Assembly: GCF_023078835.1 (NCBI RefSeq)
Contig: NZ_CP090898.1
Location: 496,001 to 560,000, forward strand
Source: Synechococcus sp. NB0720_010
Lineage (GTDB): Bacteria; Cyanobacteriota; Cyanobacteriia; PCC-6307; Cyanobiaceae
Reading direction: 5' to 3'
DNA: 64,000 bases
Shown here: positions 17,831-27,463 of the stretch, in pieces
Layout: the number at the start of each line of letters is the position of its first letter
Position numbering within the stretch: position 1 is the stretch's first letter
Notes under the pieces: generated by a model
Databases searched by the model: none
Seen by the model: the letters and a program-made list of their open reading frames with translations, nothing else
What the model was told of the DNA's origin: nothing
Translations under genes and position numbers: made by a program

Positions 17831-18542
17831 GCTGCTCCTGGTTGGCGTAAGCCTCCTCCTCGAGCCCCCTTTGCTCGCTAGAGGCCTTGGCATAGAGCGG
17901 CTGCTGCAGATGGCGCCGCCCTGAGGCGTTCAGGCTGCGGCTCAGTCCCAGCAGCTGCGGCCGGGCATGGATAGAGCCGCCCTTGCAGCTCTGGGCCACA
18001 TGGATCGCCTCGTGGTTGAGGACCCGCGTGAAGTTGACCGTCCCTTTGGAGGCGACATCGGGCCGCAGGCGCAACTCACCGCGACGCGGATTCCACTCAC
18101 CCGCGGCTCCCTTCTGTTTGGGCTGGCGCACCACCAGCACCACTCCGCTGCGCTCCAGCTGCTCCAGCAGCAAGCTGATCGCCTCCCGCTCGCGGCTGTA
18201 GCTGGGTGGATGGGCGATCAACTGCCGCAGCGCTGATGCGGTGAGGGGCTTCTCCCCCAGGCGACGGCGATAGGTGATCCGCTGCCCCCCGCCCGGCAGA
18301 CGCTCCACCCGGGGCAGCCAGAGCTGATCCGCCTGATCCAGCCGTTGAAACAGGGCCCGCTGGCTAGAGGCCGTCAGTTGCCAGTTCAGGGGCAAGGGCG
18401 GGGCCAGGGCAGGCGCTGAGCTACTGGCTTGGGCGACCTCCTCAGCGACCAGCTCTCCCTCGGGTTGCCCCAGTCGACTCAGGCCCGCCCCGGCCAGCAA
18501 CAGAAGCGCCAGGGCCAGCAGCAGACGCCTCCCTTGCCTCAC
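17784..18542 (-). CDS. Secreted or membrane-anchored protein with HExxH motif
   Basis: The 252-residue protein starts with a basic stretch and a hydrophobic segment ([17 protein letters not shown]), a signal peptide or anchor. A middle domain follows, then [11 protein letters not shown] near residue 180, an HExxH zinc-metallopeptidase motif. Two later acidic residues (EEEAYANQE) could supply a third ligand. The family is not recognised and the function is inferred from the motif only. The start is GTG 18542. Confidence 0.6.
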   Translation of the reverse strand: MRQGRRLLLALALLLLAGAGLSRLGQPEGELVAEEVAQASSSAPALAPPLPLNWQLTASSQRALFQRLDQADQLWLPRVERLPGGGQRITYRRRLGEKPLTASALRQLIAHPPSYSREREAISLLLEQLERSGVVLVVRQPKQKGAAGEWNPRRGELRLRPDVASKGTVNFTRVLNHEAIHVAQSCKGGSIHARPQLLGLSRSLNASGRRHLQQPLYAKASSEQRGLEEEAYANQEQLNLGWELLARHCRRR

Positions 18543-18604
18543 CGCAGCCCACCTCAGCTGCCCACCATTCTCTTGCCAAGATGGTCAGCTGTGCTTTGAG
18601 CCCC

Positions 18605-21600
18605 ATGCCCCTCTCCGCCCTGGTGCGCCAACTGCAGCAGGTGGCCCTCAGTGGAGAGGTTCTGCAGCGGTGCAACAGGGATGAGCGCCTGCGGCTCTCC
18701 AGTGCGGGACGCGGCGCCCGGGCCCTGATCAGCAGCGTCCTGGCGGGCTGCGCCGAGGCGCCGCTGCTGGTGGTCGTGCCCACCCTGGAGGAGGCCGGAC
18801 GCTGGGCTGCCCTGCTGGAGCTGATGGGCTGGAGCAGCGCCCAGCTCTACCCCACCAGCGAGGGCAGCCCCTACGAGCCCTTCGATCCCACCAGCGAGAT
18901 CACCTGGGGACAACTACAGGTGCTCAGCGAGCTGCTGGATGCCAAGGGCCGCTGCGCCATCGTCGCCACCGAGCGCGCCCTGCAGCCCCACCTGCCGCCG
19001 CCGCCGGCCCTGCAGGCCCAGTGCCTCAGCCTGCGCAAAGGGGATGAATTTGAGCTCGAGGCCCTCGGAGAAACCCTCACCCGCCTGGGCTATGAGCGGG
19101 TCACCAGCATCGAGCAGGAGGGCAGCTGGAGCCGCCGCGGCGACATCGTCGACGTCTTCCCGGTCAGCGCCGAACTCCCCGTTCGTCTCGAGTTTTTCGG
19201 TGAGGAGCTGGAGAAGCTGCGGGAATTCGATCCCGCCAGCCAGCGCTCCCTCGATCCCATCGAGGTGGTGCGGCTCACCCCCAGCGGCTACGGCCCCCTA
19301 ATTGCCGATGCCCTGCGCGAGGGCATGCCCGAGGGTCTCGATCAGCTGCTCAGCCCCGAGGCCAGCGAACAACTGCTGGAGGGCGGAACGCCGGAGGGGA
19401 TGCGGCGGCTGATGGGTCTGGCCTGGAGCGAGCCGGCCTCCCTGCTGGATTACCTGCCCGAAGGCACGCTGATCGCCATCGATGAGCGGCGCCACTGCCT
19501 CTCCCACGGCCAGCAGTGGTTCGACCACGCCATCGAGCACCACGCTGAGGTCTGCGCTGAACTCGGCGTCGAGCTACCGGCCGTGCTGCACCGCAGGCCC
19601 GAAGAGGCCCTGGCCGCTGCAGAGCGCTTCCAGGGCTTTGACCTGGCGGAACTCCAGGAGAGCGACAACCACCCCAACAATTTCGATCTCTCCAGCCGGG
19701 CCGTTCCCGCCTACCCCAACCAATTCGGCAAGCTCGCCGAATTAATCAAAGGCTTCCAGAAGGAGAAGACCCGGGTCTGGCTGCTCTCGGCCCAGCCCAG
19801 CCGGGCCGTGGCCCTGCTGGAGGAGCACGACTGCATCAGCCGCTTCGTCCCCAACCCGGCGGATCACCCGGCGATTGATCGGCTGATCGAGCAGAACACC
19901 CCCGTCGCCCTCAAGACCAAGGGCACCGCTGAACTCGAGGGTCTGCAGTTGCCGGCCTGGAAGCTGGCGCTGATCACCGACCGGGAGTTCTTCGGCCAGC
20001 ACTCCCTGGCGGCCAGCGGCTACGTGCGCCGCCGGCGCAAGGCCGCTAGCCGCACGGTCGATCCCAACAAGATGCGCCCGGGCGACTTCGTGGTGCACCG
20101 CAACCACGGCATCGGCAAATTCCTGAAGCTCGAGAAGCTCGCGATTGGCAGCGAAGCCCGCGACTACCTCGTTGTTCAGTACGCCGATGGCCTGCTGCGG
20201 GTCGCCGCCGACCAGCTGGGCAGCCTCGGGCGCTACCGGGCCACCAGTGACAGCCCCCCGGACCTCAACCGGATGGGCGGAACCGCGTGGAACAAAGCCA
20301 AGGAGCGGGCGCGCAAGGCCGTCCGCAAGGTCGCCCTCGATCTGGTCAAGCTCTACGCCGAACGGCACAAGGCTCCGGGCTTCGCCTTCCCGGTGGATGG
20401 CCCCTGGCAGAACGAACTCGAGGACTCCTTCCCCTACGAGCCCACGCCCGATCAGGTCAAGGCGATTGCCGATGTCAAACGGGACATGGAGCAGCCCCAG
20501 CCGATGGACCGCCTGGTCTGTGGTGATGTGGGCTTCGGCAAAACCGAAGTCGCCATCCGCGCGATCTTCAAGGCCGTCACCGCCGGCAAGCAGGTGGCAA
20601 TGCTCGCCCCTACAACCGTTCTGGCCCAGCAGCACTGGCGCTCGCTCTCGGAGCGCTTTGCGCCTTATCCCATCAAGGTCAGCCTGCTCAACCGCTTCCG
20701 CACCAGCAGCGAGCGCAAGGTGATCCAAGAGGGCCTGGGCGAAGGCACCGTCGACGTGGTCGTCGGCACCCACCAACTGCTGGGCAAGGGCACCCAGTTC
20801 AAGGAGCTGGGCCTGCTCGTGGTGGATGAGGAGCAGCGCTTTGGCGTCAACCAAAAGGAAAAGATCAAGGCCCTGCGCAAGGACGTCGACGTCCTGACCC
20901 TCTCGGCAACCCCGATCCCGCGAACGCTCTACATGAGCCTCTCAGGGGTGCGGGAGATGAGCCTGATCACCACGCCACCGCCGTTGCGCCGGCCGATCAA
21001 AACCCACCTGGCGGCCCTCGATGAGGAAGCGGTTCGCAGTGCGATCCGCCAGGAACTTGATCGCGGCGGCCAGATCTTCTACGTCGTCCCCCGGGTCGAG
21101 GGCATCGAAGAGGTGGCCGAAGGGCTTCGGCAGATGATTCCCGGCCTACGGCTCCTGGTCGCCCACGGTCAGATGGCCGAAGGCGAACTGGAGAGCGCCA
21201 TGGTGGCCTTCAACGCCGGCGAGGCCGACCTGATGCTCTGCACGACGATCGTGGAGAGCGGCCTGGACATTCCCCGGGTCAACACGATCCTGATCGAGGA
21301 CGCCCATAAATTCGGCCTAGCCCAGCTCTACCAACTGCGCGGTCGCGTCGGCCGCAGCGGCATCCAGGCCCACGCCTGGTTGTTCTATCCAGGTGACGCC
21401 TCGCTGAGCGATGCGGCACGTCAGCGTCTGCGCGCGATTCAGGAATTTGCCCAACTGGGGAGTGGCTACCAACTGGCCATGCGCGACATGGAGATCCGCG
21501 GCGTCGGCAACCTGCTCGGGGTGGAGCAAAGCGGCCAGATGGAGACCATCGGCTTTGACCTCTACATGGAGATGCTCCAGGAATCCCTGGCCGAGATCCA

Positions 21601-22156
21601 AGGCCAGGACATCCCCGCCGTGGACGACACCCAGATCGATCTGCAGCTCACCGCATTCATCCCCGGCGACTGGATCAGCGACAACGACGAGAAGATGGCG
21701 GCCTACCGCGCCGCGGCCGACTGCGTCAGCCCAGATGGCCTGCTGCAACTGGCTGCCGACTGGGTGGATCGCTATGGCGCCATCCCGGCGCCGGTCATCT
21801 CGCTGCTGCAGCTGATGGAGCTGAAGCTGCTCGCCAAACGCTGCGGCTTCTCACGGATCAAACCTGAGAAACCCAACATCGCCTTGGAGACCCCGATGGA
21901 GGAGCCAGCCTTCCGGCTGCTGCGCCAGGGATTACCCCAACACCTGCACGGCAGGCTCGTCTACCAGGCCGGTTCCGGCAGCACCGCCAAGGTCCTGGCA
22001 CGGGGTCTGGGGGTCCTGCCCATGGAGAAACAGGTGGAGGAGCTGATGAACTGGCTCAAGCAAATGGCCGAGCAGATCCCCGGCGCCGATGGCCTGACCG
22101 ATGCCCAACGGGCTGAACAGCTGAAGGCCAAGAACGAAGCCGTGCTGGCGGTTTAG
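18605..22156 (+). CDS. mfd: Transcription-repair coupling factor Mfd
   Basis: Mfd removes RNA polymerase stalled at DNA lesions and recruits UvrA. The 1183-residue protein has the UvrB-like N-terminal part and an RNAP-interaction domain ([17 protein letters not shown], near 490). The helicase/translocase motifs [11 protein letters not shown] (near 640) and DEEQRFGV (near 743) follow, then the translocation motif region ([15 protein letters not shown]) and a C-terminal TRCF domain. ATG 18605 was chosen over a TTG at 18581 because the N-terminus then starts [10 protein letters not shown]. Confidence 0.95.
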   Translation: MPLSALVRQLQQVALSGEVLQRCNRDERLRLSSAGRGARALISSVLAGCAEAPLLVVVPTLEEAGRWAALLELMGWSSAQLYPTSEGSPYEPFDPTSEITWGQLQVLSELLDAKGRCAIVATERALQPHLPPPPALQAQCLSLRKGDEFELEALGETLTRLGYERVTSIEQEGSWSRRGDIVDVFPVSAELPVRLEFFGEELEKLREFDPASQRSLDPIEVVRLTPSGYGPLIADALREGMPEGLDQLLSPEASEQLLEGGTPEGMRRLMGLAWSEPASLLDYLPEGTLIAIDERRHCLSHGQQWFDHAIEHHAEVCAELGVELPAVLHRRPEEALAAAERFQGFDLAELQESDNHPNNFDLSSRAVPAYPNQFGKLAELIKGFQKEKTRVWLLSAQPSRAVALLEEHDCISRFVPNPADHPAIDRLIEQNTPVALKTKGTAELEGLQLPAWKLALITDREFFGQHSLAASGYVRRRRKAASRTVDPNKMRPGDFVVHRNHGIGKFLKLEKLAIGSEARDYLVVQYADGLLRVAADQLGSLGRYRATSDSPPDLNRMGGTAWNKAKERARKAVRKVALDLVKLYAERHKAPGFAFPVDGPWQNELEDSFPYEPTPDQVKAIADVKRDMEQPQPMDRLVCGDVGFGKTEVAIRAIFKAVTAGKQVAMLAPTTVLAQQHWRSLSERFAPYPIKVSLLNRFRTSSERKVIQEGLGEGTVDVVVGTHQLLGKGTQFKELGLLVVDEEQRFGVNQKEKIKALRKDVDVLTLSATPIPRTLYMSLSGVREMSLITTPPPLRRPIKTHLAALDEEAVRSAIRQELDRGGQIFYVVPRVEGIEEVAEGLRQMIPGLRLLVAHGQMAEGELESAMVAFNAGEADLMLCTTIVESGLDIPRVNTILIEDAHKFGLAQLYQLRGRVGRSGIQAHAWLFYPGDASLSDAARQRLRAIQEFAQLGSGYQLAMRDMEIRGVGNLLGVEQSGQMETIGFDLYMEMLQESLAEIQGQDIPAVDDTQIDLQLTAFIPGDWISDNDEKMAAYRAAADCVSPDGLLQLAADWVDRYGAIPAPVISLLQLMELKLLAKRCGFSRIKPEKPNIALETPMEEPAFRLLRQGLPQHLHGRLVYQAGSGSTAKVLARGLGVLPMEKQVEELMNWLKQMAEQIPGADGLTDAQRAEQLKAKNEAVLAV

Positions 22157-22183
22157 GCCAAAGATGAGCGACCAGCGCAAAAG

Positions 22184-22215
22184 TCCGTTACAATTCCGTG
22201 AAGTGATGTAACGGA
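22184..22215. promoter_or_regulatory. Perfect 9-bp inverted repeat upstream of the small gene at 22221
   Basis: TCCGTTACA (22184-22192) and TGTAACGGA (22207-22215) are exact reverse complements with a 14-nt spacer, ending 5 nt before the ATG. A TACAAT sequence inside the left arm could be a -10 box, so the repeat may be an operator. The left arm also contains GTTACAAT, one half of the RpaB HLR1 consensus. Confidence 0.5.
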
Positions 22216-22220
22216 CGCTC

Positions 22221-22409
22221 ATGGGTCCCGGCCTCGGCGAAGTCATCGATCTCAGCAGCGGCTTCGGTGGTGGCCTGAGCCTTGTCTCTGGCTTGATCTC
22301 CCTGGTGGCCCTGGGTGTCTTCGCTCTGCTTCAGGCAGACACCGGCAACGATGACGACGACTCCACCCCTGGCGGCGGCCTGATGCAACCCGTGGGCAGC
22401 GCCGCCTGA
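22221..22409 (+). CDS. Small single-helix membrane protein, unknown
   Basis: The 62-residue protein starts MGPGLGEVIDLSSGFGGG and has one hydrophobic helix (about 19-42, LSLVSGLISLVALGVFALLQ). It ends in an acidic, glycine-rich tail (GNDDDDSTPGGG). The gene has its own upstream inverted repeat and a strong terminator, so it is a separately regulated unit and not a chance frame. Its role is unknown; the size and topology resemble small thylakoid accessory proteins. Confidence 0.65.
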   Translation: MGPGLGEVIDLSSGFGGGLSLVSGLISLVALGVFALLQADTGNDDDDSTPGGGLMQPVGSAA

Positions 22410-22436
22410 GGTCAGCCCACAAGCGTGATCAGCTCA

Positions 22437-22464
22437 GCCCGCGGAGCAACCGCGGGCTTTTTTG
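22437..22464 (+). terminator. Rho-independent terminator of the 62-residue gene
   Basis: An 8-bp perfect stem (GCCCGCGG / CCGCGGGC, arms 22437-22444 and 22450-22457) with a 5-nt loop is followed by TTTTTTTGT. It is 28 bp after the stop. Confidence 0.85.
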
Positions 22465-22472
22465 TGGCCTAA

Positions 22473-23807
22473 TTACTGAACGGGAGCCGCCAGCGCCGCT
22501 GGGACATTGGCACTGCTGGGGTTGTAGGCACGTGACTTCGTCAGGCTGCCGGCGGCCTTGACCTGCTTGAGCAGGGTCGATTCAGCCACACGGTATTGAC
22601 TGTCCTTCTGGGTGCCCAGATCCTCCAGCCGCAGGCTCTGGATCTCGCGAGCGCTGAGCTTGGCGCGCACATCGGGATCAATGCCGTGCTTATGGATATC
22701 GCGACCGCTTGGGGTGAGGTACTTGGCGATCGTCACGGTCATTCCTGATCCATCGATCAGGCCGCGAACCGATTGGACCAGACCCTTGCCGAAGGTGGTC
22801 TCCCCCACCAACACAGCGCGGTGGTTGTCCTGCAGAGCACCGGAGAGGATTTCGCTGGCACTGGCTGAACCCTCATTCACCAGCACCACCAAGGGACGCT
22901 CGGTCAGGGCGCGGCCCACCGCCCGCTTGGTGTCCTGGATGCCATCGCGGGTCTTGGTGGAGACGATGACCCCCTCATTGAGCCATTGGCGGGCAATGGC
23001 GATGCTCGCCACCAGCAGGCCACCGGGGTTACTGCGCAGATCGAGCACGTAGCCCTGAACCTGCTCCTTCTCCAGATCCTTCAACGCCTGCGCCATGTCC
23101 TTGGCGGCATTGGCGTTGAACTGCTTCAGGCGGATGTAGCCAATCTTGGTGCCATCGGCACTGGTGTTGACCTGGGTGTCGACCGCATGGAGCTCAATGC
23201 GTGCACGCACCAGGGGCGTATCCAGCAGCTTGCCGTTGCGGCGGAGCTGCAGGGTCACGGTGCTGCCAGCCTTGCCGCGAATCAACTTGACCGCATCCTC
23301 GGTCGTCATCCCCTTGGTGCTCTTGCCGTCAATCGCGGTGATGACGTCCTTGGGCATCACCCCGGCGCGGGAGGCCGGAGATCCTTCAATCGGACTGACA
23401 ACGGTGAGTTCTTTGCTGTCCTTATCAAGGCTCAGCTGGATGCCGACCCCGGAGAGTTCCCCAGAGGTGTCGATCTGCATCTCCTTGAACTCACGCGGAT
23501 CGAGGAAGCGCGTGTAGGGGTCATCCAGGGTGGCCAACATGCCACGGATGGCCTCGTAGCTCTCCTTGGTGCTGCCGTAACTCTTGGAGAGAACCTGACG
23601 ACGCAGGTCCTTCCACTTGTCGGTGGTGTATTTGCCGTTGGTATCGAGATAGTCCCGGAAGACGATCTGCCAGGTCTGATCAATGACTTCCTTCGGGCTA
23701 TCGCTCACCAGCGATGCCGAACTGGGCATCAGCAGGGGAGGCAAGCAGATCGCCCCGACTGCGCCGGCACCGGCCAGAACAAGCAACAGGCCGCGTGGCT
23801 GAGTCAT
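22473..23807 (-). CDS. Carboxyl-terminal processing protease (Ctp family)
   Basis: The 444-residue protein has an N-terminal signal/anchor (RGLLLVLAGAGAVGAICLPPLL), a PDZ domain (GVGIQLSL...SPASRAGVMPKDVITAIDG) and the S41 protease core. The nucleophile is in EGSASASEIL and the lysine in TFGKGLVQ. Ctp enzymes act in the thylakoid lumen or periplasm; CtpA matures the D1 C-terminus. Which paralogue this is (CtpA, B or C) cannot be decided here. ATG 23807 is chosen because AGGAG lies 8 nt upstream, over an upstream in-frame start at 23840. Confidence 0.88.
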   Translation of the reverse strand: MTQPRGLLLVLAGAGAVGAICLPPLLMPSSASLVSDSPKEVIDQTWQIVFRDYLDTNGKYTTDKWKDLRRQVLSKSYGSTKESYEAIRGMLATLDDPYTRFLDPREFKEMQIDTSGELSGVGIQLSLDKDSKELTVVSPIEGSPASRAGVMPKDVITAIDGKSTKGMTTEDAVKLIRGKAGSTVTLQLRRNGKLLDTPLVRARIELHAVDTQVNTSADGTKIGYIRLKQFNANAAKDMAQALKDLEKEQVQGYVLDLRSNPGGLLVASIAIARQWLNEGVIVSTKTRDGIQDTKRAVGRALTERPLVVLVNEGSASASEILSGALQDNHRAVLVGETTFGKGLVQSVRGLIDGSGMTVTIAKYLTPSGRDIHKHGIDPDVRAKLSAREIQSLRLEDLGTQKDSQYRVAESTLLKQVKAAGSLTKSRAYNPSSANVPAALAAPVQ

Positions 23808-23908
23808 CAAGGCGCTCCTGAGGCCGGGAGATTGCTTCAACGTAGCTGCAATTCACACAGCTCAGTTGGCGTGAAAACCGGAGATATCTAAGGGTTAGCC
23901 GTAGGGCC

Positions 23909-25132
23909 TCAGGGATCGACCCAACGGCCGTCGTCCTTGATCAAGGCAATCAAAGCCTCCACGCCCTCGGCCTCTGGAACCCGGCGGATCTCGTCGCGGC
24001 CGCGGTAGAGCGAAATCACACCGGGGGTTTTACCGACGTAGCCGTAATCGGCATCGGCCATCTCACCGGGGCCGTTGACAATGCAGCCCATCACAGCGAT
24101 GTCGAGACCCGTGAGGTGGGAGGTGGCGTTGCGCACCTTGTTGAGCACGTCCTCCAGGTTGAACAACGTGCGTCCGCAGCTGGGGCAGCTGACGTACTCG
24201 ACCATGGTCTTGCGCAGACCCAGGGACTGCAGGATCGAGTAGCAGACAGGGATTTCCTTCTCCGGTGCCTCGGTCAGCGACACCCGGATCGTGTCTCCCA
24301 GGCCATCGGCCAACAGGGTGGCAATGCCAGCGGTGCTCTTGATCCGGCCGTAATCACCGTCACCGGCTTCTGTCACCCCGAGGTGCAGGGGGTAGTTGAA
24401 GCCCTCGGCATCCATCCGGTCGGCCATCATCCGGTAGGCGGCCAGCATCACTGGAGCCCGCGAAGCCTTCATCGAGACCACGATGTTGTGGAAGTCGAGG
24501 CGGTCGCAGATGCGGATGAACTCCAGGGCGCTCTCCACCATCCCCAGGGGGGTGTCGCCGTAGGTGAACAGCATCCGCTCCGCCAGGGAGCCGTGGTTGA
24601 CGCCAATGCGCAGGGCCTTGTCCTGGGCCTTCAGGAGGCTGACCAGGGGTTCAAAGGTCTCGGTGATGCGATCACCGATCTGGGCGATCTCTTCGGGGGT
24701 GAACTCGGTCCGATTCGGATCCGGCTTGTCAAAGACAAACAAGCCCGGGTTGATCCGGACCTTGTCGACATGGTTCGCCACTTCCAGGGCGATCTTCATG
24801 CCGTTGTGGTGCACATCAGCCACCAGGGGAACGGGCTGATAGGTGTCTTCCAGGCGCTTGCGGATCTCCCCCATCGCCTTGGCGTGGGCCAAGGACGGAA
24901 CGGTGACGCGAACGATCTCGCAGCCCGCCTCATGCAAGCGACGGATCCCAGCGGTGGCCCCCTCGATGTCGAGGGTGTCCTCGTTGATCATCGACTGCAC
25001 CACCACAGGGTGCTCGCTGCCGATCCAGAGGTCGCCCACCCGAACGCTGCGGGTCTGGCGGCGGCGGATGACCGTGTCGTAACGGGACGACAGCTGCCCC
25101 GCCTCGGGCGTTGCGGTGAGAGAGGCAGTCAT
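23909..25132 (-). CDS. ispG: 4-hydroxy-3-methylbut-2-enyl diphosphate synthase IspG
   Basis: IspG (GcpE) reduces 2-C-methylerythritol cyclodiphosphate to HMBPP in the MEP isoprenoid pathway, feeding chlorophyll phytyl and carotenoid synthesis. The 407-residue protein has the TIM-barrel start ([16 protein letters not shown]). The 4Fe-4S cysteines are in [13 protein letters not shown] (near 312-324) and [11 protein letters not shown] (near 348-358). ATG 25132 gives the normal N-terminus; an upstream in-frame extension to 25246 has no coding character. Confidence 0.94.
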   Translation of the reverse strand: MTASLTATPEAGQLSSRYDTVIRRRQTRSVRVGDLWIGSEHPVVVQSMINEDTLDIEGATAGIRRLHEAGCEIVRVTVPSLAHAKAMGEIRKRLEDTYQPVPLVADVHHNGMKIALEVANHVDKVRINPGLFVFDKPDPNRTEFTPEEIAQIGDRITETFEPLVSLLKAQDKALRIGVNHGSLAERMLFTYGDTPLGMVESALEFIRICDRLDFHNIVVSMKASRAPVMLAAYRMMADRMDAEGFNYPLHLGVTEAGDGDYGRIKSTAGIATLLADGLGDTIRVSLTEAPEKEIPVCYSILQSLGLRKTMVEYVSCPSCGRTLFNLEDVLNKVRNATSHLTGLDIAVMGCIVNGPGEMADADYGYVGKTPGVISLYRGRDEIRRVPEAEGVEALIALIKDDGRWVDP

Positions 25133-25169
25133 GGCAGCAGCGTTGGGCAGGCCGGTTGGGGCAAGCCTG

Positions 25170-25769
25170 TCACAACGGAGCGTCCAATTGGGCCAGGCGG
25201 CGCTGCACATCCTGCAGGTCCTGCCAGGTGAGCCACTTCGGGGCACCGCGCTCCTTGGAGGGATTGCGCAGCAGGTAGGAGGGGTGGAAGACGGGCATCA
25301 ACCAACGGCCCTCCCATTGGCGCCACTGACCGCGAATCTTGGTCATTCCTCCCTTGATGCCCAGTAGGCCCTCCACGGCCGTCGCCCCGGCCAACAGGAT
25401 GACCGCGGGATCCACCAGGGCGATTTGACGATCCAACCAGGGCTTGCATGAGGCCATCTCCAAGGCCGTGGGCTTGCGGTTCTCCGGTGGCCGGCACTTG
25501 ACGATGTTGCAGACGTAGGCGTCGCGATTGCTGTCGATGCCCACGCTCTCGAGCATGCGATCCAGCAGCTGGCCGGAGCGGCCCACAAAGGGCTGTCCCT
25601 GTTCATCCTCCTGAGCACCAGGACCCTCGCCGATGACCATCAGGCGCGCCTGGGGATTGCCGCGGCTGACCACGACCTGGCTGCGGCTGGAGCCCAACTT
25701 GCAGAGGCGACAGGCATCGCAGCTCTCCGCCAAGGACGCCAGGTCCTGTTCAAGGGAGGTGGCCGTCAT
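25170..25769 (-). CDS. Uracil-DNA glycosylase, family 4 (4Fe-4S)
   Basis: This 199-residue protein removes uracil from DNA. Family-4 features are an N-terminal CDACRLCKL cysteine pair, motif [21 protein letters not shown] (near 46-65) and VKCRPPENR with a third cysteine. Motif B is HPSYLLR near residue 166. ATG 25769 follows the stop of the VOC gene by 10 nt on the same strand. The longer frame to 25802 overlaps that gene and is not needed. Confidence 0.9.
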   Translation of the reverse strand: MTATSLEQDLASLAESCDACRLCKLGSSRSQVVVSRGNPQARLMVIGEGPGAQEDEQGQPFVGRSGQLLDRMLESVGIDSNRDAYVCNIVKCRPPENRKPTALEMASCKPWLDRQIALVDPAVILLAGATAVEGLLGIKGGMTKIRGQWRQWEGRWLMPVFHPSYLLRNPSKERGAPKWLTWQDLQDVQRRLAQLDAPL

Positions 25770-25779
25770 CGCCCCGCAA

Positions 25780-26169
25780 TCACTCGCGAGTCTCTCTAGC
25801 AATCAGCAGCAGGGCGTTGCCTTCGGGATCGTTCAACCAGGCCTCCCAACCGAAGGGCTCCTGACGCGGGGGCTCCAGCAGGGCAGCGCCCTGGGCCTGA
25901 GCCCGCTCGACCGCAGCCTGAAGGCCGGATGCACCACCGCTGAGCTGGATCGCCAGGGCGAGACGTCCCCGTTGGCGAGCGAGTGGTCTGGAGCGACTGG
26001 GGGCGTAGATCTCCAGCCAGCCCGAACCGGGCAAGGGCAGCCGGCAGTGGCTAGCACTCAAGCCGGCCTGCAGCGGCGCGAGGCAGACGGAGCCGTAGAA
26101 ACGGGCCAAGGCCTCGGGGTCATCCGCCGCCAACACCAGGCCAACGGTCGGGGAGGTCAGTGGAGACAT
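25780..26169 (-). CDS. VOC (glyoxalase/dioxygenase fold) protein
   Basis: The 129-residue protein is a single glyoxalase-like domain: VGLVLAADDPEALARFYGSVC at the N-terminus and WEAWLNDPEGNALLLIA at the C-terminus, the latter carrying the glutamate-containing end motif (DPEGN). Substrate unknown; metal ligands are only partly evident. ATG 26169 is preferred over 26187. It probably shares a transcript with the glycosylase gene downstream. Confidence 0.7.
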   Translation of the reverse strand: MSPLTSPTVGLVLAADDPEALARFYGSVCLAPLQAGLSASHCRLPLPGSGWLEIYAPSRSRPLARQRGRLALAIQLSGGASGLQAAVERAQAQGAALLEPPRQEPFGWEAWLNDPEGNALLLIARETRE

Positions 26170-26250
26170 CGTTTCGGGGCCCGGCATGCGGCAGGATGCA
26201 CAGCATCACCGGTTCGCCGCAAGGCGTGCCCCCCTGACGTCGCTGCTCAA

Positions 26251-27429
26251 ATGCCGCGCCCGTTGAAACTCTCCGCCCGGGCCGAAGCGCTGCAGCCCTC
26301 GTTGACGCTGGCCATCGCGGCCCGCGCAAAGGCCCTGAAGGCCGAGGGACGCGACATCTGCAGCCTGAGCGCAGGTGAGCCGGACTTTGATACCCCAGCC
26401 TTCATCCGCCAGGCCGCGGCCCAGGCCCTCAAGAGTGGCCTGACCCGCTACGGCCCGGCCGCCGGCGAGCCGCCCCTGCGGGAAGCCATTGCCCAGAAGC
26501 TGACCCAGGAGAACCAGGTCCCCACCAGCGCGGATCAGGTGCTGGTCACCAACGGCGGCAAACAGGCCCTCTACAACCTGTTTCAGGTGCTGCTGGAGCC
26601 CGGTGATGAACTGCTGCTCCCTGCGCCCTACTGGCTGAGCTACCCGGAGATTGCGCGGTTGGCTGGCGCCTCAGTGCGCTTGATCCCCAGCTCAGCCACA
26701 GAAGGATTCCGGCTCGACCCCGAACGGCTGGAGGCAGCGATCACGCCGGCCAGCAAGTTGCTCGTGCTCAATAGCCCGGGCAACCCCACCGGTGCGGTGC
26801 TCAGCCGCAGTGACCTCGAAGCGATCGCCGCAGTCCTCCGGCGCCATCCCCAGGTGGCGGTGGTCTGCGATGAGATCTACGAATTTCTGCTGGCACCCGG
26901 CCACAGCCACCACAGCTTCGCGGCGGTCGCACCGGACCTGGCGGATCGGGTCTTCACCGTCAATGGCTTCGCCAAGGGCTGGGCGATGACCGGCTGGCGG
27001 ATCGGCTGGCTGGCCGGCAACAGCAGCGTTCTCAAGGCAGCCAGCGCCCTGCAGAGCCAGAGCACCAGCAACGTCTGCACCTTTGCCCAGTACGGAGCCC
27101 TGGCGGCGGTGACGGGCTCGCGCGAGTGCGTCCAAACCATGGCGGCTCAATTCACCCACCGCCGTCAGCTGCTCAGCGATGGCCTCCAGGCCATCGCCGG
27201 TGTGCAACTCCTGCCGCCCCAGGGGGCGTTCTACGCCTTCCCCAACATCAGCAGCACCGGCCTGGACTCAATGCGCTTCTGTGAGCGGCTGCTCGATGAG
27301 CAGGGCCTGGCGGTGGTGCCCGGTGGCGCCTTTGGTGACAACGACTGCATTCGCCTCTCCTGCGCCGCCTCGGACGCCACCATCCAGGACGGACTGACAC
27401 GGTTGCAGCGCTTCATCGAACAGCTCTAA
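26251..27429 (+). CDS. Pyridoxal-phosphate aminotransferase, class I (aspartate-type)
   Basis: The 392-residue protein is a fold-type I aminotransferase. It shows SAGEPDFDTP near 39, TNGGKQALYN near 99, NSPGNPTGAV near 174 and VCDEIYEFL near 206. The PLP-binding lysine is in FAKGWAMTGWRIGW near 241, and a C-terminal IRLSCA arginine region is present. This is the aspartate/prephenate aminotransferase (AAT-I gamma) type. ATG 26251 begins the conserved N-terminus; the frame is open far upstream, but that part is antisense to two real genes. Confidence 0.87.
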   Translation: MPRPLKLSARAEALQPSLTLAIAARAKALKAEGRDICSLSAGEPDFDTPAFIRQAAAQALKSGLTRYGPAAGEPPLREAIAQKLTQENQVPTSADQVLVTNGGKQALYNLFQVLLEPGDELLLPAPYWLSYPEIARLAGASVRLIPSSATEGFRLDPERLEAAITPASKLLVLNSPGNPTGAVLSRSDLEAIAAVLRRHPQVAVVCDEIYEFLLAPGHSHHSFAAVAPDLADRVFTVNGFAKGWAMTGWRIGWLAGNSSVLKAASALQSQSTSNVCTFAQYGALAAVTGSRECVQTMAAQFTHRRQLLSDGLQAIAGVQLLPPQGAFYAFPNISSTGLDSMRFCERLLDEQGLAVVPGGAFGDNDCIRLSCAASDATIQDGLTRLQRFIEQL

Positions 27430-27439
27430 AGGCAAAATC

Positions 27440-27459
27440 GGAGGTTCTTCTGCACCTCC
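27440..27459 (+). promoter_or_regulatory. Hairpin immediately upstream of phnD
   Basis: GGAGGT (27440-27445) and ACCTCC (27454-27459) form a perfect 6-bp stem with an 8-nt loop, ending 4 nt before the ATG at 27464. The left arm is a consensus Shine-Dalgarno, but it sits 18 nt from the start unless the loop is folded, so the structure may control translation. Confidence 0.4.
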
Positions 27460-27463
27460 TGCG

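Noticed and set aside
25633-26250. Long N-terminal extension of the aminotransferase frame
   Set aside because: It runs antisense across the VOC and glycosylase genes, which have recognisable motifs; ATG 26251 starts the conserved domain.
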